From a virus, in IMG/VR virus record IMGVR_UViG_3300032893_000175, positions 1 to 37,256 of that record: DNA of 37,256 nucleotides, one strand, 5' to 3'. A program made the translations under genes and the position numbers. The first letter of the stretch is position 1, and each line of letters starts with the position of its first letter. This document shows, in pieces, positions 14,288-20,915 of this stretch. The notes beneath the pieces are model-generated. The model searched no databases. It saw only the letters and a list, made by a program, of their open reading frames with translations, and was not told the origin of the DNA.

Positions 14288-14348
14288 TTGTGCACAGCTT
14301 TCCCACAGGCTTATCAACTAACGCAATGCCGACGCGTCGGCATAGAAT
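14288..14348 (+). promoter_or_regulatory. Promoter/operator region of the replication gene
   Basis: DnaA-box-like TTGTGCACA (14288-14296) and TTTCCCACA (14299-14307) precede a perfect 18-bp palindrome, ATGCCGACGCGTCGGCAT (14326-14343). A -10-like TAGAAT (14343-14348) overlaps its last base. ATG 14360 follows 11 bases later, so the leader would be about 5 bases. A protein on the palindrome would directly cover the promoter. Confidence 0.75.
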
Positions 14349-14359
14349 AGGCGCGACGA

Positions 14360-15070
14360 ATGTACTACATCACGATCAGCAACGGGCTCCTCAGGGACGG
14401 CCACCGGAAGCGGATGGGCTCGGCCGTGTGGGAGTTCATGTGGCTCATCGACAAGGTGACCCGGATCGAGGCGAACGGGAGCGGCGTGGTGCTCGGCGGC
14501 AAGCCGGTGAAGCTCGAGGAGATCGCGGAGGCGCTCGAGGTCCACGCCGTCACCGTCTCGGAGAACCTGTCGAAGCTCGAGGAGGAGGGGTACATCAAGA
14601 AGACGGTCGCCCCGTACGGCCTCGTGCTGCGCGTGATGAAGATGAAAAAGAGGTTTAACCAGAAGGCTAAACCTGCCCCGGCCGGCGAGGAAATGGCTAA
14701 ACCTCGCAAGGAAAAGGCTAAACCTAATAAGACAATAGCAGTAGACAAGACAGTAGATACCGCGGCGGTCGCCGCGGCGGTTCAAAGATTCAACATGCAG
14801 GAGACCAAGGCGAAGTGGTACGCGGGGACGGACGTCACGTTCCAGCTCCTCGCGTGGTTCTTCGACCGGAAGGGGCTCTGGCCGCGCCTCGACTCGCGGG
14901 CGAAGGTCAACGCGGCCGTGCAGCGGCACATCCGGGCCGCGCGCACGATCGTCCGCGCCGAGTGGACGCAGGCGGAGTGCTCGCGGGCGCTCGCCAAGAT
15001 GCTCGAGGCGAACCCGAGGATGCGGGACGAGTGGACCCTCGAGACCCTGGTAAAATACCTAACGAAATAA
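14360..15070 (+). CDS. Replication initiator, lambda O-like, with internal iterons
   Basis: A 236-residue protein. Residues about 20-95 form a winged helix-turn-helix (VWEFMWLIDKVTRI, VKLEEIAEALEVHAVTVSEN, EEEGYIKKTV), typical of phage replication initiators. A Lys/Pro linker with three AKP words follows (about 103-122), then a helical C-terminal domain (FNMQETKAKWYAGTDVTFQL, EWTLETLVKYLTK) that may recruit a host helicase or loader. The linker DNA holds repeated GGCTAAACCT, as iterons do inside the lambda O gene. No helicase, primase or polymerase is encoded, so host replication proteins are presumably used. Confidence 0.65.
   Translation: MYYITISNGLLRDGHRKRMGSAVWEFMWLIDKVTRIEANGSGVVLGGKPVKLEEIAEALEVHAVTVSENLSKLEEEGYIKKTVAPYGLVLRVMKMKKRFNQKAKPAPAGEEMAKPRKEKAKPNKTIAVDKTVDTAAVAAAVQRFNMQETKAKWYAGTDVTFQLLAWFFDRKGLWPRLDSRAKVNAAVQRHIRAARTIVRAEWTQAECSRALAKMLEANPRMRDEWTLETLVKYLTK
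14651..14760. other. Candidate replication origin: iterons plus AT-rich segment
   Basis: GGCTAAACCT occurs at 14665-14674, 14695-14704 and 14716-14725, with an inverted near-copy AGGTTTAACC at 14651-14660. The following 35 bases (14726-14760) are unusually AT-rich for this genome and could unwind. The arrangement within the initiator gene mimics lambda-type origins. Confidence 0.55.
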
Positions 15071-15074
15071 AACC

Positions 15075-15230
15075 ATGATTCACACGAGCAAGCAGATCTG
15101 GCTCGACCAGCGCGGGGGAAGGACGCTCGAGGACGTCCTGGTCGACCACGCGGGCGGCGGCGAGTACGTCACCATGCGCGGCGAGCGGGGCGACATCGTG
15201 AGGGTGTTCCTGCCCTCCCACCTGCTATGA
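15075..15230 (+). CDS. Small early protein (51 aa)
   Basis: Begins MIHTSKQIWLDQRGGRTLED after an A-rich leader (ATAAAACC) and ends VRVFLPSHLL. The composition is mixed, probably a small beta-rich fold (YVTMRGERGDIVRVF). The stop overlaps the next start (ATGA at 15227). Codon use fits the surrounding genes. No family is recognised. Confidence 0.55.
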   Translation: MIHTSKQIWLDQRGGRTLEDVLVDHAGGGEYVTMRGERGDIVRVFLPSHLL

Positions 15231-15673
15231 CCGACATCCCGCGGTTCAAGAACGAGAAGCAGGAGGCGCCGGTCCCGGTGCGGCGCGTGTACCTCGACAG
15301 CGAGCTCGCCGAGTTCGAGGAGGAGGTCCGCGGCCACATGCGCGAGCACCCGGGCGCGAGGGGGCGCGAGTACGCCGAGCGCGTGCTCTGCCTCGCCGGC
15401 GGGGGGCGCATGGGCGAGTACATGGGGCGCGCGGTCATGTACGCGCACCCGCTCCAGCAGCCGGCCGCGGCCGACAAGGTCGAGCAGTGGAAGCGGTGGC
15501 ACGCGCGCACGTTTCCGTTCGACCGGCTCCGCGCGTACGACGAGTGGCACCGGCAGGATTGCGAGGTGAAGGAGGCGAAGCGGTCGGACGCCGAGAAGGC
15601 GGTCGCGCGCGACGCAGCCATGCGGGACATATACCCGACGGAGGAGGTGAACCCGGAGGACATCCCGTTCTGA
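15227..15673 (+). CDS. Early protein of unknown function (148 aa)
   Basis: Mostly helical and charged. The N-terminal section has VYLDSELAEFEEEVRGHMRE, the middle has a Gly-rich turn (CLAGGGRMGEYMGRAVMY), then KVEQWKRWHARTFPFDRLRA and an acidic end (PTEEVNPEDIPF). I do not recognise a domain. It overlaps the previous gene by 4 bases and is 2 bases from the next, so it is an operon member downstream of the replication initiator. Confidence 0.65.
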   Translation: MTDIPRFKNEKQEAPVPVRRVYLDSELAEFEEEVRGHMREHPGARGREYAERVLCLAGGGRMGEYMGRAVMYAHPLQQPAAADKVEQWKRWHARTFPFDRLRAYDEWHRQDCEVKEAKRSDAEKAVARDAAMRDIYPTEEVNPEDIPF

Positions 15674-15675
15674 AC

Positions 15676-15957
15676 ATGGACGACGCGCAGCAGAAGGCGG
15701 CGAGGCGGGAGCACATGGACCGGATATTCGCCGCGGTGAGCAAGCGCAAGACCCTCATGACGAACGAGTGGCTCGAGGGGTTCGCCGCCGGCGTGTCGCT
15801 CGCGATCGGCGCGTTCGAGGCGCACGGGAGCTTCGGGGACGCGCGGCGCGACCTCGTCCGCGACGGGACCATCGCGCTGAACGTCGCCGAGGACCGGCGG
15901 AAGGCCGCCCGGGCGGCCGCGGGGTTGTCCACAGGCGATACGGACGCGTTCGCATAG
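15676..15957 (+). CDS. Small helical early protein (93 aa)
   Basis: Begins MDDAQQKAARREHMDRIFAA, with a helical middle (LMTNEWLEGFAAGVSLAIGA) and an Ala/Arg-rich end. A longer upstream frame exists but overlaps the previous gene fully, so ATG 15676 is used. Its last codons contain the DnaA-box-like and operator-like sequences for the next promoter. No family is recognised. Confidence 0.6.
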   Translation: MDDAQQKAARREHMDRIFAAVSKRKTLMTNEWLEGFAAGVSLAIGAFEAHGSFGDARRDLVRDGTIALNVAEDRRKAARAAAGLSTGDTDAFA

Positions 15958-15969
15958 GCGTGGTAGCAT
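15925..15969 (+). promoter_or_regulatory. Promoter/operator for the 15977 operon
   Basis: TTGTCCACA (15925-15933) is a DnaA-box-like sequence. Four bases on comes ATACGGACGCGTTCGCAT (15938-15955), a degenerate copy of the 18-bp operator. The extended -10 TGGTAGCAT (15961-15969) follows, 7 bases before ATG 15977, giving a leaderless message. Confidence 0.7.
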
Positions 15970-15976
15970 GTACGGC

Positions 15977-16462
15977 ATGAGCAAGTACAGCGGGAGCATG
16001 AGCATCATCGACTCGGATGGAAACGTCGCGTTCGAGCGCGAGTTCACGCAGGACGAGGTGGTGGAGATTCTCCTGAAGGAAATGGAGAAGGTCGGCGGCC
16101 GACCCGTCGGGACGATGCTCGGCTTCCCGGTGAGAGTGACGAAGGAGCCCGCCGGCTCGCCGCTTCCGGCGCGCCGCGTCGCGAAGAAGGACGAGGACGC
16201 CGGAAGCGGCCACGCGTGCTGCGGGTCGAAGGGGAGCCGGCACAAGAAGGGGTGCGCGAACGCCGGGACTTCGGCGGCCGGACGGAAGGCCGCAGGAAAG
16301 GGCGGCGCCGGGAAGTTCAGCGAGCCGACGTACCACGCCATCAAGACGCTGCAGACGAAGGACATGACGGCGACGGAGATCTCGAGGAGCAAGGGGTTCG
16401 ACCATGCCGAGGTAGTGCGGATCATGGAGTCTGGCAGCTACGGCGAGTACATGAAGTCATGA
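15977..16462 (+). CDS. Putative DNA-binding regulator with Cys cluster (161 aa)
   Basis: ATG 15977 is chosen over ATG 15968 because the latter overlaps the -10 element. The N-terminal part is an acidic alpha/beta region (SIIDSDGNVAFEREFTQDEV). The middle carries HACCGSKGSRHKKGC, a possible metal site, then a basic Ala/Gly linker (GRKAAGKGGAGK). The C terminus looks like a helix-turn-helix (AIKTLQTKDMTATEISRSKG, FDHAEVVRIMES). It has its own operator-bearing promoter, so autoregulation is plausible. Target unknown. Confidence 0.6.
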   Translation: MSKYSGSMSIIDSDGNVAFEREFTQDEVVEILLKEMEKVGGRPVGTMLGFPVRVTKEPAGSPLPARRVAKKDEDAGSGHACCGSKGSRHKKGCANAGTSAAGRKAAGKGGAGKFSEPTYHAIKTLQTKDMTATEISRSKGFDHAEVVRIMESGSYGEYMKS

Positions 16463-16983
16463 AAAACGCGGCCTTCGTACCGGACGTGTGCCCGCACTGC
16501 ACGCAGACCACGAACTACGAGATGACTCTCGACCGCGGGACCGCGCTCATCGTGCTCGCCATCGCGAACGCGGTCCGGCGGCTCGGCAGGAACCGGGTGC
16601 ACGTCGCGGACGAGATGCTCGCGCAGCACGATGGCGGCAGGAGCTTCGCCGAGATGGTCGGCGCGGGCTACATGACGCCGAAGATGTACACGAACGTGAG
16701 CCGCGCGCGCCGGCACGGCCTCGTCGCGTTCGCGGAGGGGCGCGGCGGCGGCGAGTACCTTCTCACGAGGAAGGGCGCGGCGTTCCTGCGGGGCGAGCTC
16801 GTCCCGAGGATGGCGGTCGTCAGCAAGGTCACCGGGCACAACTCGGGGTACTGGCCGGAGGGCGGAACAGTGCGCGTCGGCGAGCTCCTCAAGCGGGACG
16901 CGCCGATGTGGGCGGGTGCGATACGGGACTCGGTGGAGTACCTCGGCGGCCAGCCGGAGGAGTTCACGCCGGCGATGGTATGA
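16459..16983 (+). CDS. Zinc-finger / winged-helix protein (174 aa)
   Basis: Begins with C11-PH-C14 in a short N-terminal zinc-ribbon-like segment. A likely winged helix follows (ALIVLAIANAVRRLGRNRVH, YMTPKMYTNVSRARRHGLV, GGGEYLLTRKGAAFLRGEL). This is the common plan of small phage transcription factors. It overlaps both neighbours by ATGA. I cannot name a family; regulation of later genes is an inference from domain type and place. Confidence 0.6.
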   Translation: MKNAAFVPDVCPHCTQTTNYEMTLDRGTALIVLAIANAVRRLGRNRVHVADEMLAQHDGGRSFAEMVGAGYMTPKMYTNVSRARRHGLVAFAEGRGGGEYLLTRKGAAFLRGELVPRMAVVSKVTGHNSGYWPEGGTVRVGELLKRDAPMWAGAIRDSVEYLGGQPEEFTPAMV

Positions 16984-17174
16984 AAAACGTCGTCCTCATC
17001 AACGACGGCTTGCTGCGGTTTCTTAAAAAGTATCCGCACCAGGCAGAAGGCGAGACCGGGCGGATGCTTTTGCGGGCGTCTGCATCGAAATCTCGAAGGC
17101 GCGTTGACGAACAAAAAGCGATGCTTTGCTTTTTTGTGGACGACGGCAGACCGGAGCTTATGCAAACGCCATGA
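16980..17174 (+). CDS. Small early protein (64 aa)
   Basis: Overlaps its neighbours by 4 bases on each side. Begins MKNVVLINDGLLRFLKKYPH, has a basic middle (ASASKSRRRVDEQKAM) and an acidic end. The region is lower in GC than the rest of the genome (AAAAAGTATCC, TTTTTTGTGG), which marks the start of a mosaic stretch reaching about 18.6 kb. No family is recognised. Confidence 0.6.
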   Translation: MKNVVLINDGLLRFLKKYPHQAEGETGRMLLRASASKSRRRVDEQKAMLCFFVDDGRPELMQTP

Positions 17175-17569
17175 GCATTTTTGAAAAACTCAGGATTTTC
17201 GGAGGGAAGAAGCCGGCGGCTCCGGCGCTCCGCGAGTACGACGACCCGCCCTTCCCCATGCTCCCGCGCTTCGTCGTGGAGAGGGCGGTGGACGGCGGGT
17301 GGCCGTTCGGCGGCAACATCGGGCCGCAGCAGATCCTCGACATCCGGCTCTTCCGCGCTCTCGCAAAAGGACGGGCGACCGGGCATGTGTTCATGAAAGC
17401 GAACGACCTGAGTTTCGCGGAAGGCGACGAAGCCGCGGCGCTCGAGATGGCGCACAAAGCCTACGAGTTTTATCTCGACTTCGACTGGTCGAGCGTGAAG
17501 GACCATGACGGGATGGAGCGTGCGGCCGGGCAGGCGCGGGCGTTCTGGTCTAAACTTCTTCGCGTATGA
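17171..17569 (+). CDS. Early protein of unknown function (132 aa)
   Basis: ATG 17171 overlaps the previous stop; an upstream ATG at 17126 lies within the preceding gene and is not used. Begins MSIFEKLRIFGGKKPAAPAL, then FPMLPRFVVERAVDGGWPFG and helical segments (LDIRLFRALAKGRATGHVFM, ALEMAHKAYEFYLDFDW). Codon use mixes the GC-rich style of the phage with AT-richer codons. No domain is recognised. Confidence 0.6.
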   Translation: MSIFEKLRIFGGKKPAAPALREYDDPPFPMLPRFVVERAVDGGWPFGGNIGPQQILDIRLFRALAKGRATGHVFMKANDLSFAEGDEAAALEMAHKAYEFYLDFDWSSVKDHDGMERAAGQARAFWSKLLRV

Positions 17570-17817
17570 CCTACACCTTCACCTCGGCGCCGCGCACCAC
17601 CGCCGGAGGGCGGCATGTGTGGATCGACACCTCGCTCGGGTTCCCGGTGCGGAAGCCGTTCGGCGTGGCGGTGCGCGCGATCCGCTCGCAGATGCGGCAG
17701 GAGGCGCATGAGGAGGCCGTGGAGGAAGTCCGCCGGCTCCCGTGGTTGAAGCGGCTGTGGCTGCGCGTCCGGTTGTGGCAGGCGAAGCGCGAGCTCAGAA
17801 AACTGAAAAAGCCATGA
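17566..17817 (+). CDS. Small basic early protein (83 aa)
   Basis: Begins MTYTFTSAPRTTAGGRHVWI with a short beta region, followed by a long basic amphipathic helix (EEAVEEVRRLPWLKRLWLRV, then RLWQAKRELRKLKKP). The helix could bind nucleic acid or the membrane surface. It overlaps both neighbours by ATGA. No family is recognised. Confidence 0.55.
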   Translation: MTYTFTSAPRTTAGGRHVWIDTSLGFPVRKPFGVAVRAIRSQMRQEAHEEAVEEVRRLPWLKRLWLRVRLWQAKRELRKLKKP

Positions 17818-18122
17818 GCTCTCACCTCGAACAAGCGATTAGGGATGCGGTGGAGAAGGGAGGGTACGATGGCCGTGGCGATTTCCTAAATCATGTCCTT
17901 CTCGTCGAAAAACGCGTTGAACAAATGTGCAAAGAGCCTGAACGGTATCTCCTCGACCTCGCCTTCTGGCGTGCGCTCGGGAAGGCGAGGAAGTGGGGTA
18001 GGTATGCTCAGCACGACGGGAAGCGCGTGATTCAGAAGGGCGTATGGCAACATAACTGGCACCGCCTCATAGACCACCTCGCGTCCGGTGCCGACATTGA
18101 AAGCTTCTTCGCTAGCCTATGA
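17814..18122 (+). CDS. Early protein in a low-GC mosaic segment (102 aa)
   Basis: Begins MSSHLEQAIRDAVEKGGYDG. The helical middle has VLLVEKRVEQMCKEPERYLL, then DLAFWRALGKARKWGRYAQH. It ends IDHLASGADIESFFASL. Unlike most genes here it uses ATT, AAA and GAT codons freely, indicating recent acquisition. No family is recognised. ATGA overlap links it to both neighbours. Confidence 0.65.
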   Translation: MSSHLEQAIRDAVEKGGYDGRGDFLNHVLLVEKRVEQMCKEPERYLLDLAFWRALGKARKWGRYAQHDGKRVIQKGVWQHNWHRLIDHLASGADIESFFASL

Positions 18123-18607
18123 ACCACGAACCAAAGTGTTGCGAGAACCCAAAGTGGAGCGGCGGATACCTCGACGTAGCGTGTGTGATTAAAAGATGTA
18201 TTTGTGGTGCTCCGATGCTCGCAACCAACCCTCCGAAAAAAGAGGGATGGGAAGAAGAGTTTGACGATTACTTCGGGCATCTCGTCTTAGGGACTTTGTC
18301 TGGAGACGAGAAAAGTCCTGTCTTCGTGAACAACGAGCTGGAAGTGCCGCGACTAAAGAATTTCATCCGCACCCTCCTCGCACAGGCTACGGAGAAGTCC
18401 GATAAGCTCGTCGAAGCAATCCACCTGTACAATACGGACGCGGTAAAAGCTCTCGCACAGGCTAGGAGTGAGGGGAGGAATGCGGCGGTGGATGCAATCC
18501 TCGCGCGATTCCCGAAAGAAGATACCGAGGAAAACTGGGTAGCGTTCGCGCAGATTTATAAGGTGAATGACATCGTGGAAGCCGCCCGTAATGACACTAG
18601 CCTATGA
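18119..18607 (+). CDS. Early protein in a low-GC mosaic segment (162 aa)
   Basis: Begins with a Cys-rich part (PKCCENPKWSGGYLDVACVI, KRCICGAP) that may bind zinc. An acidic region follows (GWEEEFDDYFGHLVLG), then a long helical region (LKNFIRTLLAQATEKSDKLV, EAARNDTSL). The RNFIRTLLAQ-type helix and following residues are common in small phage proteins of unknown role. Codons such as AAA, GAA and ATT contrast with the rest of the genome. ATGA overlap with the RusA-like gene. Confidence 0.65.
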   Translation: MNHEPKCCENPKWSGGYLDVACVIKRCICGAPMLATNPPKKEGWEEEFDDYFGHLVLGTLSGDEKSPVFVNNELEVPRLKNFIRTLLAQATEKSDKLVEAIHLYNTDAVKALAQARSEGRNAAVDAILARFPKEDTEENWVAFAQIYKVNDIVEAARNDTSL

Positions 18608-19029
18608 TCGAGGTCTCCTTCGTCGTCCGCGGCAACCAGGAGAACCCGGAGGGGAACCCGGTGCCGTACCAGCGCACGCTGAACCACTCGTGGACGAGGG
18701 CGGCGACGCGGTACCGCGACTGGCAGGAGTACGTGCGCGCCGAGTTCTCCCGGTCCGCGAAGATACGGCACGCGCCGGGCGAGCACCCCGAGGAGGCCGT
18801 CGACATGGCGCGCGGGGCGGTGAAGATCCCGCCCGGGCACGAGGCCGAGGTGGAGCTCCAGGCAGTGTTCGGGAGCGGCGCGCGCGGCGACCTCGACAAC
18901 GTGCTCAAGGGGATCCTCGACGCGCTCTTCGAGCAGGACCGCGACGTCGTCCACGTCGAGGCGACGGCGATGCGCGGGAGGAAGGGGCTGGTCGCCGGGC
19001 GGATTACAATAACCGAGGCAATGCAATGA
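18604..19029 (+). CDS. rusA: RusA-type Holliday junction resolvase
   Basis: A 141-residue protein. The diagnostic motif is GDLDNVLKGILDALFEQD at about 95-112, with D96, D98, N99, K102 and D106 in the expected RusA spacing, and a following strand VVHVEATAMRGRKG. RusA enzymes are dimeric metal-dependent nucleases that cut four-way junctions, and in phages they trim replication intermediates before packaging. Length is close to the family norm of about 120-140. The N-terminal section (YQRTLNHSWTRAATRYRDWQ) fits too. GC content returns to the genome norm here. Confidence 0.85.
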   Translation: MIEVSFVVRGNQENPEGNPVPYQRTLNHSWTRAATRYRDWQEYVRAEFSRSAKIRHAPGEHPEEAVDMARGAVKIPPGHEAEVELQAVFGSGARGDLDNVLKGILDALFEQDRDVVHVEATAMRGRKGLVAGRITITEAMQ

Positions 19030-20228
19030 CCGACCTGACCTGGCGCACGGAGCGCCGCCGCATCTCCGACCTCGTGCCGCACCCGAACAACCCGCGCAAG
19101 ATGAGCGAGGAGCAGGTCGAGCAGCTGCGCTCCTCCATCGAGCGGTTCAACCTTGTCGAGATCCCGGCCATCGACGCGGACAACACCATCCTTGCCGGGC
19201 ACCAGCGGCTCAGGGTGATGCAGCTCATCGGCCGCGGGGAGGAGGAGGTCGAGGTGCGCGTGCCGAGCCGGCCGCTCACGCCGGAGGAGCGCGACGAGTA
19301 CCTGATCCGCAGCAACAAGAACGTGGGCGAGTGGGACTTCGACCTACTCGCAAACTTCGATGAGCCGATGCTTCTCGCAACCGGCTTCTCAAAGGTGGAG
19401 CTCCACGAACGCTTCGGCCTGCAGGGTCCCGCGACCGAGGACGATTTTGATGAGGAATCCGAGCGCGATGCCGTCTCGGACGCCAAAAGCAAACTGGGCG
19501 AGGTCTACCAGCTCGGCCGGCATCGACTGCTGTGCGGCGATTCGACCGACCCGGCGCAGGTGGCGATCCTGATGGACGGAGCGAAAGCGGATATGGTCTT
19601 CACCGACCCGCCGTACAATGTCAACTATACCTACGCGAAGTACGAGTCGCTCAACAAACCGCGCCGAAAGAAATTCATGCATGGCGGAGCTATTTTCAAC
19701 GACAACATGCCTCCGAAAGAGTTCGAGGCGTGGCTCGGCAAAGTCTTCAAAAATGCCTACGATTTCAGCACTGACGAATCACCGGCGTACGTCTGCCACT
19801 CAACCTCCACCCAGGAACAGTTCTTCCATGCTCTTGCGGATGAGGGCTACCACTACTCGCAGACGATACAGTGGATCAAAGAGCGATTCATCCTCGCGAT
19901 GGGCCAGGACTTCCACCGGGTGTGCGAGCCGATGTGGTATGGGTGGAAAGAAGGCAAAACACGCTTCACGAACAAACTGATGACCCGGGCGATGAACGTG
20001 TGGCATCTCACCGAGATGCCGCTTGAGGAAGCTCGCGAGGTGATCCTGCGTGAACACGCGGACGACCTTCTTGAGGAAATCGATGCATGGCCTATCCCGC
20101 GCGATAAGAGCGCTGACTACCAGCACCCGACACAGAAACCGGTGCGCCTCCCCGCAATCGCTATCCGCAAGAGCTCGCCACCCGAAGGCCGCATACTCGA
20201 TTTATTCGGCGGGGGGGTGCGACGCTGA
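19026..20228 (+). CDS. ParB-like/DNA methyltransferase, reading frame broken at a G7 tract
   Basis: As read, 400 residues. Residues about 11-80 are a ParB/sulfiredoxin-like domain (RISDLVPHPNNPRKM, ILAGHQRLRVMQ). The methyltransferase part has TDPPYNVNY (DPPY at 194-197), QHPTQKPV near 366-373 and the start of the SAM motif DLFGGG. DPPY before FGG is the beta-class order of N6-adenine or N4-cytosine enzymes. The frame fails at seven Gs (20211-20217); one more G restores FGGGGATLIAAEQLGR and a further 39 residues to TAA 20342-20344, giving 439 aa. From about 19330 on, codons are more AT-rich than in neighbours, a sign of transfer. Specificity unknown. Confidence 0.8.
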   Translation: MTDLTWRTERRRISDLVPHPNNPRKMSEEQVEQLRSSIERFNLVEIPAIDADNTILAGHQRLRVMQLIGRGEEEVEVRVPSRPLTPEERDEYLIRSNKNVGEWDFDLLANFDEPMLLATGFSKVELHERFGLQGPATEDDFDEESERDAVSDAKSKLGEVYQLGRHRLLCGDSTDPAQVAILMDGAKADMVFTDPPYNVNYTYAKYESLNKPRRKKFMHGGAIFNDNMPPKEFEAWLGKVFKNAYDFSTDESPAYVCHSTSTQEQFFHALADEGYHYSQTIQWIKERFILAMGQDFHRVCEPMWYGWKEGKTRFTNKLMTRAMNVWHLTEMPLEEAREVILREHADDLLEEIDAWPIPRDKSADYQHPTQKPVRLPAIAIRKSSPPEGRILDLFGGGVRR

Positions 20229-20344
20229 TCGCCGCGGAACAGCTCGGCCGCACTGCCTACCTCATGGAGCTTGACCCCGGCTACTGCGACGTGATCCGCA
20301 AGCGGTGGGCGCGGTACAACAATGAAAGCGAGGAACTGACCTAA
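20211..20344 (+). pseudogene. Out-of-frame C-terminal end of the methyltransferase
   Basis: Read from GCG 20219 the sequence encodes ATLIAAEQLGRTAYLMELDP, then GYCDVIRKRWARYNNESEEL and stop, the normal end of this methyltransferase family. It has no start of its own. It is reached only by gain of one G (or loss of two) in the tract, or by a frameshift during expression. Confidence 0.8.
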
Positions 20345-20357
20345 ATAGCTTGGTGCG

Positions 20358-20366
20358 TGCTATCCT
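20358..20366 (+). promoter_or_regulatory. Extended -10 promoter before the terminase genes
   Basis: TGCTATCCT is the same nine-base element used by the minus-strand gene at 10979. It is 27 bases before ATG 20394, in a 49-base intergenic gap, and probably starts the late packaging operon. Confidence 0.6.
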
Positions 20367-20393
20367 AAACATGCCAACGCAGGCCGCTCGAAT

Positions 20394-20915
20394 ATGCCGA
20401 CCATTGCAAAAGAGAACGAGATTTTTTACCTCGCGAACGTGCGGCAGCTCCTCGCTATAGACCCCGACATGCCTGTCCGCGAGATGCAGCGCCAGCTCGC
20501 AGAGAACGGCCTCGACCTTCACCGCGATTACCTCACCAAGCTCATCGCAAAGCACCGCCGCGCGCAGGTGCACCGGCTCGACCGGCGTACGCAGAAAATA
20601 GCTATCGCGCAGATACATGACGTTCTCACCGAGACGACGCGGCGCATGTGGCCTATCCTGCTCTCACAAAAAACAACTGCGAAGGAGCGCATCGCCGCAG
20701 CAAGCGAGATCCGCGAGGCGCACCACCTCGCGTACAGGCTCATGCAGGAGGCCGGGTACTTCGAGCCGCCGAAGCTCGGCACGGTCGAGGTGCATGTGCA
20801 TGACGCGACGGTCGAGGGGCTTCTGTCCGACATACGCCGGCTGTGGGAGGCGCCGGTCGCGGGGTTGCCGGAGCAAGGCCATGGAGACGCTGGCGCAGGG
20901 GAAGCCGGGGCCTGA
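20394..20915 (+). CDS. Terminase small subunit (probable)
   Basis: A 173-residue helical protein immediately before the large terminase. It begins MPTIAKENEIFYLANVRQLL and has a likely helix-turn-helix (MPVREMQRQLAENGLDLHRD, YLTKLIAKHRR), followed by a long helical region (TTAKERIAAASEIREAHHLA). Small terminase subunits bind packaging sites with such N-terminal HTH domains and oligomerise by helices. Its end overlaps the large-subunit start by 35 bases. No sequence family is certain, so position carries much of the call. Confidence 0.65.
   Translation: MPTIAKENEIFYLANVRQLLAIDPDMPVREMQRQLAENGLDLHRDYLTKLIAKHRRAQVHRLDRRTQKIAIAQIHDVLTETTRRMWPILLSQKTTAKERIAAASEIREAHHLAYRLMQEAGYFEPPKLGTVEVHVHDATVEGLLSDIRRLWEAPVAGLPEQGHGDAGAGEAGA

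Noticed and set aside
15968-15970. ATG as start of the regulator gene
   Set aside because: It overlaps the -10 hexamer TAGCAT; ATG 15977 has the exact 7-base spacing seen at other leaderless genes.
18432-18443. ATACGGACGCGG as another operator copy
   Set aside because: Only a half-site, within a coding region and with no -10 beside it.
20371-20373. ATG closest to the terminase promoter
   Set aside because: It is in a different frame that closes after about 30 codons; ATG 20394 opens the long frame.
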